Notes under the pieces: model-generated | Database searches by the model: none | What the model was told of the DNA's origin: nothing | What the model saw: the letters and a program-made list of their open reading frames with translations, nothing else | Origin: Heracleum sosnowskyi | Taxonomy: Eukaryota > Streptophyta > Magnoliopsida > Apiales > Apiaceae | DNA: 64,000 nucleotides | NCBI GenBank assembly: GCA_030848705.1 | Contig: CM061238.1 | Coordinates: 50,941,133-51,005,132, forward strand | Reading direction: 5' to 3' | Part shown: positions 56,988 to 64,000 of the stretch, piece by piece | Position numbering within the stretch: position 1 is the first letter of the stretch | How the letters are laid out: every line of letters begins with the position of its first letter | Made by a program: the position numbers and the translations under genes

Positions 56988-58440
56988 TTGTCGGACGAGG
57001 GAACGATTGATCTCGAAGGATGTGAAACTTGTTTAGCGACTGTGATGGATACGAAACGGGAAGTACCCAGTGTACAGAATATCCCTGTCATCAACGAATT
57101 CGAGGATGTATTTCCAGAAGATCTTCCGGGGTTACCACCCGATAGAGAAATAGAGTTGCTACAGAATTAGCTCTGAGAACGGCGCCAGTATCGAAGGCCC
57201 CGTACCGACTAGCTCCAGTCGAGATGAAGAAATTAGTCGCTCAACTGTAGGAATTGTTAGGGAAAGGAATGATAAGACCAATTACGTCACCGTGGGATGC
57301 GCCAGTGTTAATTGGTGAAGAAAAAGGACGACAGTGTGAGGCTGTGCATAATCTATCGAAAGCTGAATATGCTAACTGTTAAGAATGAATACCCCTGCCA
57401 AGGATCGGTGTTTTGATCGATCGGCTGCACGATACAGTTAAATTCTCAAAGATTGATTTGAGAACTGGTTACCACCAGTTGAATATTAAACCTGAGGACG
57501 TGCCCAAGACTGCGTTTCGCACTAGGAATGGACACTACGAGTTTTAGTGATATCGTTTGGGCTAACGAATGTCTTGCATCTTTCACGGACGGGCTGAATA
57601 GACTTTTCAAGAAGTATTTGGACAAGTGTGTCATAGTTTTATCGATGATATTTTAGTCTGCTCCTAGACAGAGGAAGAACACGCAGAACGTTTGAAGACG
57701 GTGTTAGAAGCAATGCGGAGAGAAAAGTTTCCAAGAATTAAAGAAGAGACTAATCACTGCCCTGTGCTAGTATTGCCAGACGGGAAGAGAGATTTGGTGA
57801 TCTACAGCTACGCACCGCATAAAGGATAAGGGTGTGTGCTTATGCAGCACGGAACAGTAATTGCGTATGCATCCAGACAGTTAAAGGAGAACGAAATCAG
57901 ATACCCTACGCATGACTTAGAATTGGCAGCGATAGTTTTCGCTTTAAATATTTGGAGGCACTAATTGCATGGGAAGAAGTGCGAGATTATACAAATCATA
58001 AGAGCATTAGATACACTCTCCCAGAAAGAACTTAACATGAGAACAGAAAAGATAGCTAAGGCTAATCCAGAATTATGACGGTGGGATTCTTTACCACCCA
58101 GGGAAGGCCAATGTGGTGGCCGATGCCCTTAGTTTGAGAGACTTAAGATGATAACATCATCGGATAAAGTTAATCCAAGGATTTGAGAAAATGGAAATTG
58201 AAGTTAAAATAACCGGAAATGGTACTCAGAGACTATTTGAGATTGCAATGCAACCGGATTTGCCACAGAAAATACAGTTTTGTCAAGAACGAATGACAAG
58301 TGAAGGTAGGAAGTCAATGTTGGAGAAAGCATTAAAGACTGAGAAAGATAATAGAGGAATCATAAGGTATTTTTACCAAGTTGGGATTCCTAATGATCAA
58401 GAGATAAAGGATGCTAATTTTCAGAAAGACTAATAAGAGG
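56988..58440 (+). pseudogene. Gypsy-C reverse transcriptase and RNase H remnant
   Basis: Recognisable in shifting frames are: EFEDVFPEDLPGLPPDREIE (about 57090), PVSKAPYRLAPVEMK, FSKIDLRTGYHQL, VPKTAFRTRNGHYEF, FIDDIL (near 57645), then RNase H text GCVLMQHG and AIVFALNIWRH, and SQKELNMR. Numerous stops and frameshifts break it. The segment between RT and RNase H is shortened. The last open piece (58191-58433) corresponds to the linker before integrase. The copy cannot encode an active enzyme. Confidence 0.8.
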
Positions 58441-59257
58441 AACTGAAAGGATGAAGTTTGAAGTTAAGAGTACAACAAGGATTATTTAAAAGTCCTGATT
58501 GAGCCTGAATAAATTAAGGAATAAAGATCTGTCATAAAGAGACAGCTACACCGAGATTAAAGAAAGTTACGGAAATGTTATAAGTGACCGGATAAATAAA
58601 AGGATTTATCGATTGGCAAACGAATATTGGATATGTCAGAAAATGAAGGCAGAACAAAGACCTAGTTGACTATCACAGTTAGTAGAGATTCCTGATTAGG
58701 AATGTAATTTTACTATAATGGATTATGTGATAGGATCAACAAGAATCGAGTTGGACTATGACGTCAATTGAGCTATAATTGATGAATCAAATGGGTCTAC
58801 TCATATTTTGTTTTAGCAAAAGATCTTAAATCGAAAAGTTGCGAAATAGATAATTGGGTGACGTGGAGTTCCAGTCACCATCGTGTCAGATAAGGACCAA
58901 TGATTGAACTCTCGATTCGGGAGGAGCTTTCCAAACATGTTTGGCAACGAGTTGAGTGCGAGCACTACGTAGGGTCCGTAGACCGACGGACCAACCGAAA
59001 GAAACATTTCAGAGAACCGAAGTTATGGTAAGCGTTGTACCGTCGACTGCAAGAGTAGTCGGATGTTGATAGAAATGGGTGTATAATAGTACAACTAGAA
59101 TTGGCTTATAAAGAGCGCCCGGTAGATATCATAGACCGGAATGAGTAAGAGTTGTAATGAGACCAGAGGGTTGAAGAGTCAACCTGGAGACTGGAGATTT
59201 CTATATTGAAAGAGTAACCTCAGCTATTTTCTTAGATTCCGGGACGGAATCCTTTTA
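58441..59257 (+). pseudogene. Gypsy-C integrase and chromodomain remnant
   Basis: This is highly decayed. The tail near 59095-59220 still reads as ELAYKERPVDIIDRNE and VEESTWRLE in broken frames, matching the chromodomain end of Gypsy-A. The integrase core is hardly recognisable, and its DDE residues cannot be placed. Confidence 0.6.
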
Positions 59258-59269
59258 AGTAGGGGAGAC
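59258..59269 (+). promoter_or_regulatory. Gypsy-C polypurine tract
   Basis: AAGTAGGGGAGAC-type purine-rich text lies directly before the TGTAATAACCCC start of the 3' LTR. Confidence 0.7.
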
Positions 59270-62200
59270 TGTAATAACCCCAAATTTTGGACTTAGTTAA
59301 AAAAAAATTTGATGAATAGTAAATGTGATGAATAGTAAATTTGCTGATGGAAAATTTTTCAGACCACACTATGTGGATGATATGGAATGAATGTTTCGAG
59401 GTTATATTATTGATGTATAGGAAAAATAAGTGAATGTAAACGTGATCAGAATCAGAAGATTCTCATCCGAGTTTTAAGTCACTATTCACTGGACAATCAA
59501 GAACGTATTGATTTGATCGTTTTAAGAAAGTATGTGGAATGAGAAATACATGATCATATCTTAAGCCAAGGTGAGAAATCTAGGATCATATATTAAACCA
59601 AGGTAATGGAAGGATAAAGGAAGTACCCTAGCTTTGGTATAGGGAAACGTCTTTAAAACCACTAGAAACTATCACGAAACAAAAGCGTAACAAATTATGG
59701 ATTAAACCCTAACCAACGGAGGAGTATTATATGAGATCATCAAGTGCAATATATAAAAGAATTGAGGATGCAAAGGATGACATAAGCATGATGCAAGGGG
59801 ATGACATAAGCATGACAAAGTGATGAATCACCACCTTGTCACCACTTTCACCACCACCACAAGTTCATTTTGGCCTTGTCATTGATGACAAAACCTTGTC
59901 TTAGCCACACAAATCAGATGACAAAGTGTTAAAGGTTTATTAGACAATCAAAAGGAAAAGAAAAATCAAAGAAAACAAATCACAAAAGAGAAGTATCAAG
60001 AACATCAAACTTTCGGCTTTTCTTCATCTTCAAACCCTTAAAAATTTTGCTCCAACTTCCACTCAACCATAATTCTTGATCTTGGGCTCTAAATCACCCT
60101 CATCCTATATCCAAGGTAGATCTCTAATCTTAGCCTCATCCATGGATCATAACTTGATCAAAAATGGATTCAAAGTTGATGATGAATAGTGATGTGAATA
60201 GTAACCTCATAGAATCTTGATTTGTTTTGATGATTTTAGGTTTGATTAACATAGTTAAGGAGCAAGGAAGGATATATCACCCATATATAGCCATTATTAA
60301 GATCCAAGGAAGGTATAAAACGTCTTATTTTCTAAGATTATGTTTTGATCTAGTAGTTAGAAGTGTTTGATTTGAAGCTATGATAGAATAAAGCATGTAT
60401 GCATGATTTTAAGCATGTTTAATGGATAATTTGTGGATGAACTTGTGAAATAGAGGGTGACCTTATTTGGACAGATAAATGGTAGTATAGACTTGAGTTG
60501 ATTGGTGGTTGGTTGATGGTTGATTGTAGTTTGGATGAGTGTTTGAAAAAAAACACGGGAAGTACGCATAAGCGCCGTTACCATGTCGGATTTTAATTAG
60601 GTAATTTAGACAGAAACCATGACTGCAAAACAGGGCATAAACTTGAGGTTTCTGACCATGAGCATGTAGGCTCTGTTTCCTAGATTACTTTGGCGAAAGA
60701 ATCGTATCGTTTTGGTTTACGGTTTAGGAATAGCGTCCGTTTTAGTAAAAGCGGTTTCGCGTAACGAGATAGTTCATTGTATGAACTTTGAGATAGGGAT
60801 CAAGCCCTTTAAAATTGGAATTGGATTGAGATATTAAAATGGATACTAGTATGTATAATAAGGAAAGGAAGCCTAGAAGAGTTCGAGTTAAAAAGATAAG
60901 TTGGTGATTTTATAAAAATACGCGAACGAAGGTTGCGCGAGTGAAATAACCTTAAGGGGATGGTTTAAAACAAGGAAATGGTAAAGGATAAATACTTGGG
61001 ATTTGTGAATAGGTTTTCACCCAAACTTTTGACTTAGAAGTTTACGGAATGTTATGAGGTTATAGATGACCAAGAGCGAGACAATTGATGTTCGTTAATA
61101 GAACGTTAGTGCTTAAGTTAAATGCACTTTAAATGATTAAGCCAGGGGACTGATCGGGTATTTCTTTGTTTATAGATTTCCCGGCAAGTTCTCGAAACCG
61201 TAACAACCAAGGACCCGAGGCAAGTTTTCTCATCCCATGCTGTATTTTAAAATACAATATTCTGATAATATGCATATGATAGATGCATGCTTTCCAAAAG
61301 TAATATATGCATACGATATTATGCATGCTTTCAAACCTCACATCGTATATAGATGTGATGGCATTAAAAATGATGAGATGTGATGTATGCATACGATAGA
61401 TGCATGCAAGTCTTCAAACCCTACACCATATAATGATGATGTTGTGATATTGATACATATGCTGCTTTATGCTGTGAAATGACTTATAAACTGTTTTCGC
61501 TTTTTAATAAAAAGCGGTATAAGATATAAGGTTTATATGCTAGCTAAGTACTAGATATATACCAAGGTTAAGGATTAAAGACTCTAAGTATAGAGTACTT
61601 GTACGATGGTTTTAAAAACTTAGACCGGGAGTCAAATTATTATTTTGTTTTAAACTACTGTCAGAAACTGGAAGGTTCCAGGGACGGTTATACTTTAAGG
61701 GTATTTTAAATATTCCAATATCTATATAATTGGATATTTAAGGTGAGATATTTAAATAATATTATAATATATATTATTTGAATATTATTTAATTAAGTGA
61801 ATATTATTTCGAATATTCACTTAAGTGTTTTATATTGAATAATAATTCAATATTTATTATTTGAATATTATTTAATTAAGTGAATATTATTTCGAATATT
61901 CACTTAAGTGTTTTATATTGAATAATAATTCAATATTTATTATTTGAATATTATTTAAATAAGTGAATATTATTTTGAATATTCACTTAAGTGTTTTATA
62001 TTGAATAATAATTCAATATTTATTATCTGAGGATTTTTTTTACTAAGTGAATATTATTTTGAATATTCACTTAGGTGGGTTTATATTGAATAATAATTTA
62101 ATATTTATTATTTGGGTATTTATTAAATATTCCGAATATGATTTAAAATCATAGAACCTTATTATATGATCAAAGGTTCTATTATTTACACAAAAATATA

Positions 62201-64000
62201 AATTTCTGATTTCAGAAAAGGTATTAAAATAGAGATTCCCAACTATTATCTTAAGATAGTTAAAGGTAATTAAATGCGAATAGTATTTTTCCAACTCATC
62301 GAAAACTGGGAATCTAGTTCAAGAATTTGAGGACAGTGATTTACTTCCACTGTTCCTCTAAAGTATATATAACTAGGGGATGGCTTCCCCATTCAAATAA
62401 GAGTTTTTCAAACTCACTGAACTCTGATATTTCAACAAACTCCCTGGTCATAATTTCAAAATATGTAGTAACCATCGGTAGTCTCGTTGACTAATGTCAA
62501 CCCACACTTCGACTTACTCCTTTTAATTACTCTGGAGTAAGGTATTCTGAACGGTTACAAAGTTTTGACAAGTAATTGTACTCGGGAAAAATGGAATTAA
62601 ATTCCGATTTCCGTTTCATTAATATTTTTAATCATGGGAATTGGAAAGGCCTACACGACAATGAAATAGGTGCCGGGGTAGTGCCAAAATTAGCAAGGCT
62701 TACCCGGTGATGAAATAGGCCCGAGGTAGTGATCTCTTGCGTGCTAAGGCTTACCCGGTGATGAAATAGGCCCGAGGTAGTGATCTCTTAGCACAATGGC
62801 CCGTATGCGGTCAGGGTGATAACCGAACAGGAAGTCGTCCTTCTACTAGTAGAAAAGAAAAGTTACGATACAACGGCTGATCACCGTGTATCGGGTGTTC
62901 CAGTATATTCCCTTCCCTCCAATTGGAGTTGTGCTGCACATTGTAATGAAAGCCTAGGTGCTGAGTTACTGATAATGTGGCAGTGATGAGTAATGATGTT
63001 CCTCATACAGTAGTTGTACTGTATGGCATGTTTTGACGAAAAGAATAATAAAATGTCATTCTGTATACGAATGAAGTTTAAAGGTTTTCCTTCATGATAT
63101 AAGCTTATATATTTGATTAAGCTGCTATATTTGATTGTCGAGCTATAGTGCTCGTTCTTGCTTCTTTTACAAAAGGTGTTCATTACTGATATTCTACAGT
63201 ATTTTGAACAGTATGAGATATCTAAATAGATATGTGAGTATATATGTTGAAAAGGTATTTAAGATATACAGTATGTTGAACTGTATAGTATTTTGAATCG
63301 ATGGATAGGTTTTAAGCCTTGATTCCATTATTTGATATCTATTTTAAAAGATATGTTTTGAATCTTGGTTCATTATATCGATACCAAGGATTTCTAAAGG
63401 ATTTACGAAAAGTATTTGAGTATGATTATAAATCATACGGTATTTTGAACGATATACTATTTTGGGGATAAACCCTAGTAGTTTTAAACATGGATCCTAT
63501 ATGGATTATCTACCTGAATGGTTTAAAGATTTAAACTGGGATAGATTTCTTGCTGAGTGCTATTAGCTCATTCTTGCTTTATTAATACTTTTAGCATGAA
63601 GAAAACATTGCCGATTCACCTCGTGTTACGAGAGCAAGGGAATGGAGAGACCACCCTTGAGTTAGTTCAGCAAGATGGATACTGTCGGAGTTAGTAAAAC
63701 AGTTGCAGACTGAATTACTGAGAATTATTTTGAGTAGGTTTGTATTACTAAACCTTGTATAGAATTGTGAGGTCTATTATTTTAACTTCAGGTAGAGGTT
63801 GTAAATGATAGATGAGATCCTGGATAGTACATTTGATTGTAATAACAAATGTTACTTATTGTTGCTCATTTCCAAGGCTATAACTTGTGTGTGTGTGCGT
63901 AAGTGATTGGGGTCAATTGGAGTTATATTATTAGAATGTTGTAAGTAATACAGGTATTGTACAATTGATGGAGCGTGACAACCCAGATTCCTGACCCCGG
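59270..64000 (+). repeat. Gypsy-C 3' LTR (window ends before its last bases)
   Basis: It aligns with the 5' LTR over its whole length in this window, 4,731 bp, with few differences. The final visible bases CCTGACCCCGG correspond to about 53105-53115 of the 5' copy. It repeats the 83-bp array, the 51-bp repeats and the hairpin at 63554-63570. Confidence 0.92.

Larger units (their letters stand above)
48371..64000 (+). mobile_element. Gypsy-C: chromovirus-type element with long LTRs and decayed interior (runs off the window)
   Basis: The 5' LTR (48371-53131) is followed by a primer site, about 6.1 kb of degenerate internal DNA, a polypurine tract and a 3' LTR from 59270. The window ends at a point matching about 53115 of the 5' LTR, 16 bp short of completion. 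The 5-bp flank on the left is ATTTT. RT, RNase H and chromodomain remnants identify it as a chromovirus. The interior contains the Copia-C solo LTR. Confidence 0.88.

Overview
This is a plant nuclear genome window made almost entirely of transposable elements nested inside one another. The plant origin rests on an Spm-type CACTA element, Sirevirus-type Copia and Tekay-type chromovirus retrotransposons, initiator-Met-tRNA primer sites (TGGTATCAGAGC), a Helitron with a CTAG end, and small GT-AG introns. The DNA is AT-rich and looks dicot-like; the species cannot be named from this sequence. I see no certain host gene, no rRNA or tRNA gene and no CRISPR.

Names used: Copia-A (Sirevirus-like, + strand), Copia-B (TNT1-94-like, - strand), Copia-C (solo LTR), Gypsy-A, Gypsy-B and Gypsy-C (chromovirus type), and Sirevirus (-).

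Layout. (1) 1-2302: AT-rich flank with diverged direct repeats, a MITE-like inverted repeat and one weak exon-like segment. (2) 2303-22481: a hAT transposon. Its transposase reading frame is cut by Copia-A (4143-22022, target duplication GTTTT). The gag frame of Copia-A is in turn cut by Gypsy-A (7269-18080, target duplication TAAAA). A 1,019-bp Helitron (2852-3870, - strand) also sits in the hAT. (3) 22482-24482: a 50-bp tandem repeat, a short LTR-like fragment and unassigned DNA. (4) 24483-48370: the 3' part of a minus-strand Sirevirus, meaning its 3' LTR and the ORF that follows pol. This ORF is cut by Copia-B. The 3' LTR of Copia-B carries a complete-ended CACTA element (27146-36166, target duplication GAT), and its gag carries a 4.85-kb solo LTR, Gypsy-B (40839-45691, target duplication ACATG). 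(5) 48371-64000: Gypsy-C, with two long, nearly identical LTRs around a badly decayed interior that holds the solo LTR Copia-C (55286-56873, target duplication AAGGA). The window stops about 16 bp before the end of its second LTR.

The CACTA element is the part most likely to be biologically active. On the + strand it has an 11-exon TNPA-like (Transposase_24) gene whose exons join without any stop into 767 codons. On the - strand it has a truncated TNPD-like transposase and a separate two-exon gene for a small GRF zinc-finger protein with a C-terminal membrane segment. The two transposase genes diverge from a spacer holding 4.2 nearly identical copies of a 174-bp repeat.

Order of events read from the nesting: the hAT existed before Copia-A, which existed before Gypsy-A. 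The Sirevirus existed before Copia-B, which existed before the CACTA and the Gypsy-B solo LTR. Gypsy-C also entered the Sirevirus. All motif and boundary calls were made by eye; no alignments or database searches were run.
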